64,000 nt of DNA from Streptomyces alboflavus (GCF_000716675.1 NZ_JNXT01000016.1:70287-134286), one strand, 5' to 3'. Positions 47,232 through 59,238 are shown, numbered from the stretch's first letter. Program-made: numbers and translations. The notes: a model not told the origin generated them from the sequence alone.

Positions 47232-48000
47232 CGGCAAGTGGTGGGACCTGTGGTGGCCGTGGGTCACGGTCTGGCTGGCGACAGCGGTGTGCGTGGGCGT
47301 CCTCGTCCGGTACGCCGTGGCGCGGTGGGCGCTCGGGCGGCCGGGCCGCGGGTCGCGGCGCCGCCGCACCTTCCACGGCATGTGCTTCTACCTGCACGAG
47401 CAGCGCGTCATGGACCTCTACCAGACGGGCGGCTTCTCGGCGGCCCTGGAGCAGGAGGTGGCCGACCGCACGAATGTGACGTCCGGCTTCGGCCTCTGGG
47501 CGAAGGTCACCGGCGCGGCGGGCGCGAAGGCCCGGCGGGACGTGACGAAGGAGCGCTTCACCACCTACGTCCAGCAGAACACCCCGATCACCGTCATCGG
47601 CCTGCTCATGGACACCATGCGCCGCGAGGACGCCGTCGTCCACGCCGACCTCACCACCGGCCTGCTCGTCCCCAACCGCTCCCTGGCCGACGCCCTGCGC
47701 GACAGCGACGACGAGCGGGTGCCGCTGAGCGCCGTCATGTCGGAGTTCGTCTCCGTCACCGGCCGCTTCACCGCCCGCCGCGTCGGCGGCGACGAGGTCG
47801 TCCTGCGCGCCCGCTACGGCAACGGCGTCCCACCCGCCCACGTCCGCATCACCTGCGCCGCCGACGGCATCCGCCAGGAGTTCCTCAACGAGGACGACTA
47901 CTTCAGCGGCGAGTTCCAGGCCCGCTGCCTGGGCAAGGTCCGCACCTGGAACCGGGACGCGGGCGAGCTGACGCTGGACGCGGTGGCGATCTTCCGCTGA
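47218..48000 (+). CDS. Membrane-anchored protein, third gene of VWA module
   Basis: A 260-residue protein with an early Trp-rich transmembrane helix (WWDLWWPWVTVWLATAVCVG) and an Arg-rich stretch, then a cytoplasmic or extracytoplasmic domain with no family I recognise (features: TFHGMCFYLHEQRVMDLYQTGG, DTMRREDAVVHADLTTGLLVPN and IRQEFLNEDDYFSGEFQARCLGKVR). GTG 47218 lies inside the VWA gene (14-nt overlap) with AAGGAG, so the three genes are translationally coupled and probably form one complex. Confidence 0.75.
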   Translation: MGVVDGKWWDLWWPWVTVWLATAVCVGVLVRYAVARWALGRPGRGSRRRRTFHGMCFYLHEQRVMDLYQTGGFSAALEQEVADRTNVTSGFGLWAKVTGAAGAKARRDVTKERFTTYVQQNTPITVIGLLMDTMRREDAVVHADLTTGLLVPNRSLADALRDSDDERVPLSAVMSEFVSVTGRFTARRVGGDEVVLRARYGNGVPPAHVRITCAADGIRQEFLNEDDYFSGEFQARCLGKVRTWNRDAGELTLDAVAIFR

Positions 48001-48016
48001 GGGTGCGTGGGAGCGG

Positions 48017-49030
48017 TCACGCGTTGAGGTCGGCCAGGGTGCGCAGGGTGTGCGGGTCGGTGGTGAGTACGAGGAGGTCCGTCACCGGGCCCTTGCGCCA
48101 CGCCTGGAGCCGTTCGGCGATCCGCCCGCGCGGCCCCACCAGCGAGATCTCGTCGGCGAACGCGTCCGGCACGGCGAGCACCGCCTCCTCGCGCCGCCCG
48201 GCCAGGAACAGCTCCTGCACCCGCCGCGCCTCCTCCTCGTACCCCATCCGCCCCATCAGATCGGCGTGGAAGTTACGGGCCGCGTGCCCCATGCCGCCGA
48301 TGTAGAAGCCGAGCATGGCCTTGACCGGCAGCAGTCCCTCGCCCACGTCGTCGCACACCGTGGCCCGCACCAGCGGCGCCACCATGAACCCCTCCCGGAG
48401 GCCTTCGCCGAGCGACGCCTCGTACACGTCCGTGCGCGTCGGCGACCAGTACAGGGGCAGCCAGCCGTCCGCGATCCGCGCGGTCTGCGCGATGTTCTTG
48501 GGGCCTTCGGCGCCGAGCAGCACGGGCAGGTCGGCGCGCAGGGGATGGGTGATCGACTTCAGCGGCTTGCCGAGTCCGGTGCCGTCCTCGCCGGGATACG
48601 GGAGAGGGTGGAACCGCCCGTCAAGGGCCACGGGGGACTCCCGCCGCAGCACCTGCCGTACGACATCGACGTACTCCCGCGTCGCGGTGAGCGGCGACTT
48701 CGGGAACGGCCGCCCGTACCAGCCCTCCACGACCTGCGGCCCGGAGAGCCCGAGCCCGAGCAGCATCCGGCCCCCGGAGAGGTGGTCCAGGGTGAGGGCG
48801 TGCATGGCGGTCGTGGTGGGGGAGCGGGCTGCCATCTGTGCCACGGCCGTCCCGAGCCGGATGCGCGAGGTGTGCGCGGCGATCCACGTCAGCGGCGTGA
48901 ACGCGTCCGACCCCCAGGCCTCCGCCGTCCACACCGAGTCGTAGCCGAGCCGCTCGGCCTCCTGAGCGAGCGCCAGCCGATCGGGGTCGGGCCCGCGCCC
49001 CCAGTAGCCGAGTGCAAGACCGAGCCGCAT
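48017..49030 (-). CDS. LLM-class F420-dependent oxidoreductase
   Basis: A 337-residue luciferase-like TIM-barrel protein of the F420-using group: GYDSVWTAEAWGSDAFTPLTW, then LGTAVAQMAARSPTTTAMHALTLDHLSGGRMLLGLG and GADGW-type IADGWLPLY. The substrate is unknown; the enzyme reduces or oxidises an organic compound using F420H2. GAGGAGG precedes ATG 49030. A 13-bp palindrome (ACTGACGTTCAGT at 49054-49066) in its promoter suggests control by a TetR-type repressor other than KstR. Confidence 0.88.
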   Translation of the reverse strand: MRLGLALGYWGRGPDPDRLALAQEAERLGYDSVWTAEAWGSDAFTPLTWIAAHTSRIRLGTAVAQMAARSPTTTAMHALTLDHLSGGRMLLGLGLSGPQVVEGWYGRPFPKSPLTATREYVDVVRQVLRRESPVALDGRFHPLPYPGEDGTGLGKPLKSITHPLRADLPVLLGAEGPKNIAQTARIADGWLPLYWSPTRTDVYEASLGEGLREGFMVAPLVRATVCDDVGEGLLPVKAMLGFYIGGMGHAARNFHADLMGRMGYEEEARRVQELFLAGRREEAVLAVPDAFADEISLVGPRGRIAERLQAWRKGPVTDLLVLTTDPHTLRTLADLNA

Positions 49031-49053
49031 GCGCCCTCCTCGGTACGTACGGA

Positions 49054-49066
49054 ACTGACGTTCAGT
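49054..49066 (-). promoter_or_regulatory. Palindromic operator before the F420 oxidoreductase
   Basis: ACTGA-CGT-TCAGT is a palindrome 24 bp upstream of the start codon, within GAACTGACGTTCAGTCAG. A GAACTGACGT match recurs at 60321-60330 upstream of the Zn alcohol dehydrogenase gene. Confidence 0.45.
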
Positions 49067-49098
49067 CAGATGCGCGTTGCCGCCGGACTGTACGGCAA

Positions 49099-49128
49099 CG
49101 GCCCCCCGCCCGGAAGGGCGAGGGGCCG
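49099..49128 (-). terminator. Terminator of the DUF5336-like gene
   Basis: CGGCCCCCCGCCC and GGGCGAGGGGCCG pair with one mismatch around GGAA, 35 bp past the stop at 49163. Confidence 0.75.
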
Positions 49129-49162
49129 CTGAGGTGCTGCGGGTGCGCGCGAGCGCGTGGGC

Positions 49163-50041
49163 TCAGCCGCGCTGGATGCCCGTGGTGTCCTGCAGGACGC
49201 CACGACGGCCGTCCTGCGTCTGCGCCACCAGGCTCTGGCCGCGCTGCTCCACGGCCAAGTACCAGGTACCGGGGGCCAGTTCCGCGATCGGGGTCGGCGA
49301 ACCGTCCTCGGCGTACAGCGGACGCGGCACCGGCACGGCGAACCAGAACGGCGAGAAGTCCCCGGCCGGGGCGCCGGCCTGCTGCGCCTGGGCGGGCGGC
49401 GGCGTCTGGCCGCCACCCTGCGGCTGACCGCCGTAGGGCTGCGCCGGGGCGGCGGGCTGGGCGCCGTAGGGCTGACCGGGCTGGCCCGGCTGAGCGCCCT
49501 GCGCGCCCGGGTAGCCGTAGCCACCCTGCGGCTGGCCGCCGTAGGGCTGCGGGGGCTTGGGGCCGCCGCCACCCGCGAGGGGGGCCTTGAGGGCGGGGAC
49601 GATGTTCGTGGCGACCGCGGCGGCGGCCAGGATGAGCGCGGCGATCAGGCCGAGGATCAGGCCCATGCCCGCGTCCGGGCCTTCGCCGCCACCGCCGCCG
49701 AAGGCGCTGCTCTCGAAGAGGAAGCCGAAGGACTGGTCCACGTCGAAGATCGAGCCGAGCGAGCTCCAGGCGGCGGCGATGGTGAAGACGATGCCGACCT
49801 GTCCCAGCTCGAGGCCGATGACCTTGCGCTGTCCCATGCCGCGGCCCACGATGATGAGCGCGGCGCCGATGACGCCGAGCAGGTACACGCTCATCAGCAG
49901 GTTGCCGTTGTCCCAGGCGATCGGCAGCTTGTCGCTGTCGCCGCCGTCGGAGTCAAAGGTGTCGAGGAACGAGGCGATGAAGAGCAACACCGCTGCTCCG
50001 ATCACCACGCCGTCGCCTCGAGTGAGGGAGCGGAAATTCAC
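49163..50041 (-). CDS. DUF5336-like four-helix membrane protein with Gln/Pro/Gly tail
   Basis: A 292-residue protein with four transmembrane helices in residues 12-165, a Gly-rich patch (FGGGGGEGPDAG) in an external loop, then a repetitive tail with units such as QPYGGQPQGG and PGQPGQPYG, ending in a structured 60-residue domain (PLYAEDGSPTPIAELAPGTWYLAVE). It is related in layout to the mycobacterial 34-kDa antigen/DUF5336 proteins. The function is unknown. GTG 50041 has a GAAGGA site. Confidence 0.75.
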   Translation of the reverse strand: MNFRSLTRGDGVVIGAAVLLFIASFLDTFDSDGGDSDKLPIAWDNGNLLMSVYLLGVIGAALIIVGRGMGQRKVIGLELGQVGIVFTIAAAWSSLGSIFDVDQSFGFLFESSAFGGGGGEGPDAGMGLILGLIAALILAAAAVATNIVPALKAPLAGGGGPKPPQPYGGQPQGGYGYPGAQGAQPGQPGQPYGAQPAAPAQPYGGQPQGGGQTPPPAQAQQAGAPAGDFSPFWFAVPVPRPLYAEDGSPTPIAELAPGTWYLAVEQRGQSLVAQTQDGRRGVLQDTTGIQRG

Positions 50042-50320
50042 TTCAGGTCCTTCGTCAGTCGTCTCGTCGGTAGAGGCGTCGCTGTCGCTGTGATCGCGGT
50101 CGTGTCGCGGTGGGCGAAGCGCGGGGGTGGCCCCTCATCGTAGGGAGGACACTATCCTCCGGTCAGCCGGGGTGTCTGCTTGGGATAAAGATCGTCACTC
50201 AGTGAAGATCTGCCGGTTGCCGTCCCGTGACGAGACGGCGTCGAACACATCACGACATGGGGCGATAGCCCGGAATCAGCCCCCTCAGGCACCGGAATCG
50301 CGCCCGGCACCCGCCTGTGT

Positions 50321-51334
50321 CTACCCGCGCAGGAAGCTCTCGATGCCGTCGGAGAGACCCTGGGCCGCCTTCTGCCGCCAGACGCCGCTCGTCAGCAGGG
50401 CCTCGTCCTTCGGGTCGCGCATGTTGCCGCACTCGATGAACACCTTCGGCACCTTCGACAGGTTGAGGCCGCCGAGGTCACCGCGGACGTCGAGGCCGGT
50501 GCCGTCGCCGACGTAGTTGGAGGGGGCGCTCTTGGTGGCGTTCAGGAACTTGCCCGCGATGCGCTCGCCCAGGTCGCGGGACGGTCCGACGATCGCGGTG
50601 GTGTCCGCGGCGCCGCCGCGCACCTTCGCGGGCAGGATGACGTGGAAGCCGCGGTTGCCGACGGCCGAGCCGTCCGCGTGCAGGGACACCACGGCGTCCG
50701 CGCGGGCCTCGTTGCCGATCCGGGCGCGCTCGTCCACGCAGGGCCCGAAGGCGCGGTCGGCGTCGTGCGTGAAGCGGACCGTGGCACCCTGCCGGTGCAG
50801 CAGGTCGCGCAGGCGGTGGGCGAGGTCCAGGGTGAACCGGGCTTCCGTGTAACCGCGGTTGGTGGACGTGCCCGTGGTGTCGCACTCCTTGGAGTTCGTG
50901 CCGATGTTCACCTGCCGGTTGATCTCGGCGGTGTGCTTGAAGTTCCCCGGGTTGTGCCCGGGGTCCACCACGACGACCTTGCCCTTGAGGGGGCCGGACG
51001 CGGCGGGACGGCCTCCGGCGGGGCGGCCGGACGGCTCGGGGTCGGCGCCGGGCTTGGAGGACTTCGAGGGCTTCGAGGGCTTCGACGGCTTGTCGGGCTT
51101 CGGGGACTTCGTCGTGTCCCCGCTCGGCTTCGAGGGCGAGCCCTGCTCCGAGCGGCTCGCGGACGGCAGCGTTCTGGCCGGTTTGCCGTCGTCGGAGTCG
51201 CTCGCGGTGTCCATGAGGAGATACCCGGCGAGGGCGCCGGGCACGAGCACGGCGAGGGCGACCGCGAGCGGGCGGCCACCGCGGAAGCGGCGGGGCGGGC
51301 GCGGTGGATGACTGTCCGGACCTACGTACGACAC
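50321..51334 (-). CDS. N-acetylmuramoyl-L-alanine amidase (Amidase_3)
   Basis: A 337-residue membrane-anchored wall hydrolase: one N-terminal helix (about 22-42), a repetitive Ser/Lys/Pro linker (SKPSKPSKSSKPG), then an Amidase_3 domain with the zinc residues in VVVVDPGHNPGN, RGYTEARF, VVSLHADGSA and VFIECGNM. It cleaves the amide between MurNAc and L-Ala. Cys residues at KECDTTG and GPCVDERA suggest a disulfide. GTG 51334 lies 10 bp past the stop of the upstream methyltransferase gene, so the two are probably co-transcribed. Confidence 0.9.
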   Translation of the reverse strand: MSYVGPDSHPPRPPRRFRGGRPLAVALAVLVPGALAGYLLMDTASDSDDGKPARTLPSASRSEQGSPSKPSGDTTKSPKPDKPSKPSKPSKSSKPGADPEPSGRPAGGRPAASGPLKGKVVVVDPGHNPGNFKHTAEINRQVNIGTNSKECDTTGTSTNRGYTEARFTLDLAHRLRDLLHRQGATVRFTHDADRAFGPCVDERARIGNEARADAVVSLHADGSAVGNRGFHVILPAKVRGGAADTTAIVGPSRDLGERIAGKFLNATKSAPSNYVGDGTGLDVRGDLGGLNLSKVPKVFIECGNMRDPKDEALLTSGVWRQKAAQGLSDGIESFLRG

Positions 51335-51344
51335 GGGAGCGAGC

Positions 51345-54000
<2,656 letters not shown>

Positions 54001-54184
54001 GGGCGTGCGGCCTCCGGCAGGAAGAGTGGGGGCGGGCGGGGGGAGGGGTGGGACACCCGCAGGTATATGCAGGATGAACCTGTATCCCTGGGCGACTATT
54101 CCGGCGGACGTCGAAGCAAGGGAAGTCTTGACCCGCCATTGACCGGTTCTGTACGCGGCCGACGCCGCCGCCCTTCCAGTGAAG

Positions 54185-54198
54185 TGAAACGTGTTCTA
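54185..54198 (+). promoter_or_regulatory. Candidate KstR operator for ltp1
   Basis: TGAAACGTGTTCTA is an exact match to TnnAACnnGTTnnA, in the 5' extension ...GTGTTCTAGT, 35 bp upstream of the ltp1 start codon. Confidence 0.75.
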
Positions 54199-54232
54199 GT
54201 CTTGCCGCCCGCTCTCGGAAGGAGCCCCAGCG

Positions 54233-55426
54233 GTGAAGAGCTACCTCGTCGGTGTCGGCATGACGAAGTTCGAGAAGCCCGAGACCCGCGACTGGCAGTA
54301 CTGGGACATGGCGAAGGAGGCGGGCACCGCCGCGCTCGCCGACGCCCGGATCGCCTACGGACAGGTGGAGCAGGTCGTCGCCGGATACTGCTATCAGGCA
54401 TCGACGGCGGGCCAGCGGGCGGCGTACGGACTCGGCCTGACCGGAGTGCCCGTCTACAACGTCAACAACAACTGCGCCACGGGCTCCACGGCCCTGATGA
54501 TGGCCCGGCAGTTCGTGGTGGGCGGACAGAGCGAATGCGTGCTGGCGCTCGGCTTCGAGAAGATGAGGCGCGGCTCGCTGGGCGGCGGCAGCGACGGCGA
54601 ATTCGCGACATCCCCGGTGGCCCGGCACTACAAGATCATGGCGGACCGGCACGGCTTCGAGGCGACACCGCCCACCGCACAGCTCTTCGCCAACGCGGCC
54701 CGCGAGCACATGGAGCGCTACGGCACGACCCCCGCGCAGCTCGCGGCGGTCGCGGCGAAGAACCACCAGCACTCCACGGACAACCCCAACGCCCAGTTCC
54801 AGGACCCGTACACACCCGAGGAGATCCTCGCCGCCCGGACCGTGCACGCGCCCCTCACCAAGCTCCAGTGCTCCCCGACGTCGGACGGCGCGGCCGCCGT
54901 GGTCGTGGCCTCCGAGGCGTTCGTGGACCGGCACGGCCTCGGGGACCGGGCCGTCGAGATCACGGCCCAGGCCATGACGACCGACACCGAAGAGTCCTTC
55001 GCCTCCGGCAGCTGCCTCGACGTCGTCGGCACCCCCATGTCCCGCGCGGCCGCCCGCCAGGTCTACGAGACCTCCGGGCTCGGCCCCGACGACCTCGACG
55101 TCATCGAGCTGCACGACTGCTTCTCCGTCAACGAACTCCTCACCTACGAGGCCCTCGGCCTGTGCGAGGAGGGCGAGTCCGGCAAACTCGTGGAGTCCGG
55201 CGCGACGACGTACGGCGGCCGCTGGGTGGTGAACCCCTCCGGCGGCCTCATCTCCAAGGGCCACCCCCTCGGCGCCACCGGCCTCGCCCAGGCCACCGAA
55301 CTCAGCTGGCAGTTGCGCGGCGAGGCGGGACCGCGCCAGGTCGACGGGGCGCGGGTGGCGCTCGCGCACAACGTCGGCCTCGGCGGGGCGGCGGTGGTGA
55401 CGCTCCTGACGCGACCGCGGCCGTAA
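54233..55426 (+). CDS. ltp1: Lipid-transfer protein/SCP-x-type thiolase (Ltp1-like)
   Basis: A 397-residue thiolase-fold protein nearly block-for-block like mycobacterial Ltp1: [33 protein letters not shown] (nucleophile Cys), [36 protein letters not shown] and [11 protein letters not shown] (His). The usual second catalytic Cys near the C-terminus is absent ([11 protein letters not shown]), as in SCP-x/aldolase relatives. It likely takes part in sterol side-chain thiolysis or retro-aldol cleavage. GTG 54233 has GGAAGGAG. An exact KstR motif is 35 bp upstream. Confidence 0.88.
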   Translation: MKSYLVGVGMTKFEKPETRDWQYWDMAKEAGTAALADARIAYGQVEQVVAGYCYQASTAGQRAAYGLGLTGVPVYNVNNNCATGSTALMMARQFVVGGQSECVLALGFEKMRRGSLGGGSDGEFATSPVARHYKIMADRHGFEATPPTAQLFANAAREHMERYGTTPAQLAAVAAKNHQHSTDNPNAQFQDPYTPEEILAARTVHAPLTKLQCSPTSDGAAAVVVASEAFVDRHGLGDRAVEITAQAMTTDTEESFASGSCLDVVGTPMSRAAARQVYETSGLGPDDLDVIELHDCFSVNELLTYEALGLCEEGESGKLVESGATTYGGRWVVNPSGGLISKGHPLGATGLAQATELSWQLRGEAGPRQVDGARVALAHNVGLGGAAVVTLLTRPRP

Positions 55427-55572
55427 CGCCCGGGGTGAGACTGCTCACGCGGTGGTGGCCGCGACCGCTGCGGCCGCCCCGCGTCCGCCGCCCCGCGCAA
55501 GGACCTAGGACTCCCGGCCCAGGCCCCCTGCCCCCTATTTCCGATGTACGGGCCACACGCCCTCCTGTCAGC

Positions 55573-57018
55573 ATGGGGGCCATGCTCCAGACCCCCGCCG
55601 ACACCCCGACCTCCCGCATATCGGGTCGCCCCACTCCGCCCACCTGGCTCGTCGTGGCCGCCGCGTGCGCCGGACAGTTCCTCGTCGTCCTCGACGTGTC
55701 CGTCGTGAACGTGGCGCTGCCGTCGATGCGGACCGATCTCGGCCTGAGCGCAACGGGGTTGCAGTGGGTCGTGAACGCGTACTCCATCGCGTTCGCCGGG
55801 TTCATGCTGCTCGGCGGGCGGGCCGGGGACCTCTTCGGGCGCAAGCGGATGTTCCTGGTGGGCCTCGGGCTCTTCACGCTGGCCTCGCTCGCGGGCGGGC
55901 TCGCCCAGGAGGGCTGGCAACTGCTGCTCGCGCGGGCCGTGCAGGGGCTCGGCGCCGCCGTGCTCGCCCCCTCGACGCTGACGATCCTCACCTCCGCCGT
56001 GCCGGAGGGGCCCGCCCGGGTGCGGGCCATCGCCACCTGGTCCGCGGTCGGCGCGGGCGGCGGCGCCGCGGGCGGACTCGTCGGCGGCGTCCTCACCGAC
56101 GGCCTGTCCTGGCGGTGGACGCTGCTCGTCAACGTGCCCGTCGGCGTCCTCGTCCTCGCGGCCGCGGTGCGCTGGATCAGCGAGAGCCGGGCCAGTGGCG
56201 CGCGCCGCCTCGACCTGCCGGGCGCCGTCCTGGTGACCGGCGGCATCGCCACCCTCGCGTACGGCATCGTGCAGACCGAGGTGGAGGGCTGGACCGCCGC
56301 CGCCACCCTGGTGCCGCTGGCCGTCGGGCTCGCCCTGATCGGGGCCTTCCTCGCCGTCGAGGCGCGCGCCAAGGCGCCGCTGATGCCGCTCGGTCTTTTC
56401 CGTGTGCGGTCCGTGTCGGCCGCCAACGCCACGATGTTCGTCTGCGGCATGGGCATGTTCGCGATGTGGTTCTTCATGACCCTGTACGCCCAGAACGTGC
56501 TCGGCTACACCCCGCTGGAGGCAGGGCTCGCCCTCATCCCCAGCTCCGTCAGCATCGTCGTCGGCTCCAAGGTCGCCCCCCGCCTGATGCGCGTCATGGG
56601 CGCCCGCGGCGTCACCGTCATCGGCGTCCTCGTCGCCGCCGTGGGCTTCCTCTGGCAGTGGCGGGCCCTCGACGCCGACGGGGCCTACGTCACCTCGATC
56701 ATGCTGCCCGGCATCCTCATGATGCTCGGCGCCGGACTCGCCGGAACCCCCCTCGCCTCCCTCGCCACGAGCGGCGCCGACCCCGGCGACGCGGGCCTGG
56801 TCGCCGGACTCATCAACACCTCCCGCACCATGGGCGGCTCCCTGGGCCTCGCGGTCCTCTCCACGATCGCCGCGTCCCGCACCGGCGACCGCCCCGGCAC
56901 CCACGCCCTGGCCGAGGGCTACGCCCAGGCGTTCCTGTGGGGAGCGGTGATCCTGACGGCGGCGGTGGTGCTGGTGCTGGTGTGGATGCCGAAGCAGCGG
57001 AAAGCGCAGGCAATCTAA
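55573..57018 (+). CDS. DHA2 (EmrB/QacA-type) MFS exporter
   Basis: A 481-residue 14-helix exporter: LDVSVVNVALPSMRTDLGL (motif D1), GGRAGDLFGRKRMFLVGL (motif A), SAVGAGGGAAGGLVGGVLTDGLSWRW (motif C). It probably exports drugs or a metabolite. ATG 55573 or the ATG three codons later may start translation. It is in the same direction as ltp1 but 146 bp away with its own leader. Repeat copy 4 begins just after its stop and separates it from the convergent response-regulator gene. Confidence 0.9.
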   Translation: MGAMLQTPADTPTSRISGRPTPPTWLVVAAACAGQFLVVLDVSVVNVALPSMRTDLGLSATGLQWVVNAYSIAFAGFMLLGGRAGDLFGRKRMFLVGLGLFTLASLAGGLAQEGWQLLLARAVQGLGAAVLAPSTLTILTSAVPEGPARVRAIATWSAVGAGGGAAGGLVGGVLTDGLSWRWTLLVNVPVGVLVLAAAVRWISESRASGARRLDLPGAVLVTGGIATLAYGIVQTEVEGWTAAATLVPLAVGLALIGAFLAVEARAKAPLMPLGLFRVRSVSAANATMFVCGMGMFAMWFFMTLYAQNVLGYTPLEAGLALIPSSVSIVVGSKVAPRLMRVMGARGVTVIGVLVAAVGFLWQWRALDADGAYVTSIMLPGILMMLGAGLAGTPLASLATSGADPGDAGLVAGLINTSRTMGGSLGLAVLSTIAASRTGDRPGTHALAEGYAQAFLWGAVILTAAVVLVLVWMPKQRKAQAI

Positions 57019-57090
57019 GCCCGTCCGGCGATTGAGGACGAGGCGCGGAGCGCCGATCAGCGGGGGTCCGGGGGCGCAGCCCCTGGGAGG
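57017..57090. repeat. Dispersed GC-rich repeat, copy 4 (right half only)
   Basis: AAGCCCGTCCGGCGATTGAGG, then ACGAGGCGCGGAGCGCCG, then GGGGGTCCGGGGGCGCAGCCC is the right half of the dispersed palindrome, here as a short arm between two convergent genes. Confidence 0.7.
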
Positions 57091-57128
57091 GCAACCCCGC
57101 CCCACGGCGAGCCGACACCCACAGCGCC

Positions 57129-57734
57129 CTACAACCACCCTTCCCGCCGGGCGACCCGAACCGCCTCCATCCGATTCCGGGTCCCCGTCTTACCGATCGC
57201 CGCAGACAGATAGTTCCGCACCGTCGACTCCGACAAGTGCAGCGCCGCGGAGATGTCGGCGACCGTGGCCCCGTCGACGGAGGCGCCGAGCACCTCGACC
57301 TCCCGCGCCGTCAACGGATTGGGCCCGGCCCCGAGCGCGGCAGCGGCCAGCGCCGGATCGACCACGACCTCCCCGCGCAGCACGGCGCGAATCGCCTCGG
57401 CCAGCTCCTCCACGGGCCCGTCCTTGACGAGGAACCCCGCGGCGCCCGCGTCCATCGCCCGCCGCAGATACCCGGGCCTGCCGAAGGTCGTGAGAATGAG
57501 GACCCGGCAGTCGGGGCACTCCTCGCGCAGGTCCGCCGCCGCGTCGAGCCCGCTGCGGCCGGGCAGCTCGATGTCGAGCAGGGCCACGTCGGGCCGCGAG
57601 GTGAGCGCGGTGTGCACGATGTCGTCGCCCGCGGCGACCTGCGCCACGACCTCGATGTCCTCCTCCATCCCGAGCAGCAGGGCCAGTGCGCCGCGCATCA
57701 TGCCCTGGTCCTCGGCGAGCAGGACTCTGATCAT
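57129..57734 (-). CDS. LuxR-family response regulator (DesR-like)
   Basis: A 201-residue NarL/FixJ-type regulator: receiver domain with the phospho-Asp in DVALLDIELPG, and LTTFGRPGYLRRAM and VKDGP (Lys); C-terminal HTH with LTAREVEVLGASVDGATVADISAALHLSESTVRNYLSAAIGKTG. It partners with the histidine kinase encoded just upstream; the kinase stop overlaps this ATG. Target genes are unknown. Confidence 0.92.
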   Translation of the reverse strand: MIRVLLAEDQGMMRGALALLLGMEEDIEVVAQVAAGDDIVHTALTSRPDVALLDIELPGRSGLDAAADLREECPDCRVLILTTFGRPGYLRRAMDAGAAGFLVKDGPVEELAEAIRAVLRGEVVVDPALAAAALGAGPNPLTAREVEVLGASVDGATVADISAALHLSESTVRNYLSAAIGKTGTRNRMEAVRVARREGWL

Positions 57735-59008
57735 CGAACGCGCTCCTCGTGGGCGTCCGCCCGCGCGGGCGCCGCATCGGTGACGTGGGTGGGGGCGCCG
57801 GTGTCGCGGTCCTCGGCGAGCGGCAGCACCGCCGTGACCCGGAAGCCGCCGCGCGGCTCGGGCCCCGACTCCAGTGCGCCGCCCGCCGCCGTGATCCGCT
57901 CGGCCAGGCCCTTCAGCCCGCTGCCGGGCGTGGTCGAGCCTACGCCGCGGCCGTCGTCCGTGATCGTCAGACGGGTCTGTTCGGAGGTCGCGGCGACCTC
58001 GATCTCGCACCGGCCCGCCCGCGCGTGCCGTACGACGTTGGTGGCCGCCTCCCGCACCACCCAGCCGAGCAGCGCCTCCGACCGGGGGCCGAGCGGCGGC
58101 CCCGACTGCCGTACGACCGCCTCGACACCGGCCGCGTCGAGCAGCTCGCGGGCCCGGTCCAGCTCGGCGGCGAGCGCCGCGTCCCGGTACCCGGTGACGG
58201 CCTCGCGGATCTCGGTGAGGGCCTGGCGGCCGACGGACTCGATGTCGGTGATCTGCGCCAGGGCCGCGTCCATGCTGCGCGGGGCGAGGCGGCGCGCGGC
58301 CTCCGACTTCACGACGATCAGCGAGAGGGTGTGGCCGAGCAGGTCGTGCAGGTCGCGCGAGAAGCGCAGCCGCTCCTCGGCCACGGCCCGCCGCGCCAGT
58401 TCCTCACGGGCGGCGCGCAGGTCGCGTACCGCCTCGGAGAGGGACAGGATCGCGGCCGTGACCATCGTGGACAGGAACGTGCCGTACGCGATGTTGATGC
58501 CGTCCCAGCCCTCCCGGAGCCCGGCGACGGTGCCCGCGAGCGCGCTCAGGGCGAGGGCCACGGGGCCGAGGTGGCGGCCCCGCACGACGGCGCCCACGGC
58601 CAGGCCGAACAGCGGGAAGTACATCAGCCAGTTGCCGCCGTACCCGGCCGCGAGGCCCACGGTGAGCGCGCCCATCACCAGCAGCGCGACCAGGGTGGCG
58701 CGCGACTCCCTGGCCCGCTTGTCGAAGGCGCGGAAGGCCACGCCGATGTAGAGGGAGTTGAAGACGAACAGGCCGATGCCGCCGATCCACGGGTTCGGCG
58801 TCTTGCCCTGGAGCAGGTGCGAGAACGCGCCGAGGCCCATCAGGAGCCACGGAAGCAGCGCGAAGCCGTTGGGCGGCCCCGACTGCACGAGGGCGTCCTC
58901 CTCGCCGGCCCGCTTGCGTTCCCGCCAGTCGGCCTTCTGCTTCCGCCAGTCGGCCCGCCGCGCCCGCAGGCCGTGCATCCGGCAGGTCACCCTGTGCTTC
59001 CAGGACAT
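57731..59008 (-). CDS. Sensor histidine kinase (DesK-like, HisKA_3)
   Basis: A 425-residue kinase: a basic N-terminus, five to six transmembrane helices (about residues 48-185), then a dimerisation/phosphorylation helix with the His in RFSRDLHDLLGHTLSLIV and an HATPase_c domain (DDGRGVGSTTPGSGLKGLAERI). Membrane-embedded sensors of this kind sense membrane state or lipophilic molecules. GGGGAG precedes ATG 59008. It is co-transcribed with the response regulator (ATGA overlap). Confidence 0.92.
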   Translation of the reverse strand: MSWKHRVTCRMHGLRARRADWRKQKADWRERKRAGEEDALVQSGPPNGFALLPWLLMGLGAFSHLLQGKTPNPWIGGIGLFVFNSLYIGVAFRAFDKRARESRATLVALLVMGALTVGLAAGYGGNWLMYFPLFGLAVGAVVRGRHLGPVALALSALAGTVAGLREGWDGINIAYGTFLSTMVTAAILSLSEAVRDLRAAREELARRAVAEERLRFSRDLHDLLGHTLSLIVVKSEAARRLAPRSMDAALAQITDIESVGRQALTEIREAVTGYRDAALAAELDRARELLDAAGVEAVVRQSGPPLGPRSEALLGWVVREAATNVVRHARAGRCEIEVAATSEQTRLTITDDGRGVGSTTPGSGLKGLAERITAAGGALESGPEPRGGFRVTAVLPLAEDRDTGAPTHVTDAAPARADAHEERVR

Positions 59009-59161
59009 GTCTCGCTCCCCGTTCGGCAGGGGCCGCGTCCCCCGCGGTCCCTGCCCTCGACAGTACGGAGCGGGGGCGCCGCGGCGGCAGTGAGGTCCGT
59101 ACCGAGTCGGCCGGGACAAATGTCACCGATGGCGGCCCCGGACGTGCCGCGCCCCGCGAAT

Positions 59162-59176
59162 CTGACGTGACGTCAG
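59162..59176. promoter_or_regulatory. Palindrome CTGACGT-G-ACGTCAG
   Basis: A perfect 7-bp inverted repeat around one base in the divergent region between the kinase and the MaoC operon, 49 bp from the KstR site at 59225. A similar half (CTGACGTCACG) is at 60324-60334. It may be an operator for a second TetR-type regulator. Confidence 0.45.
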
Positions 59177-59224
59177 GACCCTTCCCAACCGTGGGGCGCT
59201 GGGCTATACATGGGGCCATCGGCC

Positions 59225-59238
59225 TAGAACGCGTTCTA
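59225..59238. promoter_or_regulatory. Candidate KstR operator for the MaoC/ADH/SDR operon
   Basis: TAGAACGCGTTCTA is an exact match to TnnAACnnGTTnnA and a perfect palindrome, in CCTAGAACGCGTTCTAGAAC. About 165 bp before the MaoC ATG; the strongest of the seven sites. Confidence 0.8.

Noticed and set aside
54063..54086. Imperfect inverted repeat TATGCAGG-ATGAA-CCTGTATC before the MFS gene
   Set aside because: Arms of only about seven bases with a mismatch and no recurrence elsewhere; not enough to call an operator.
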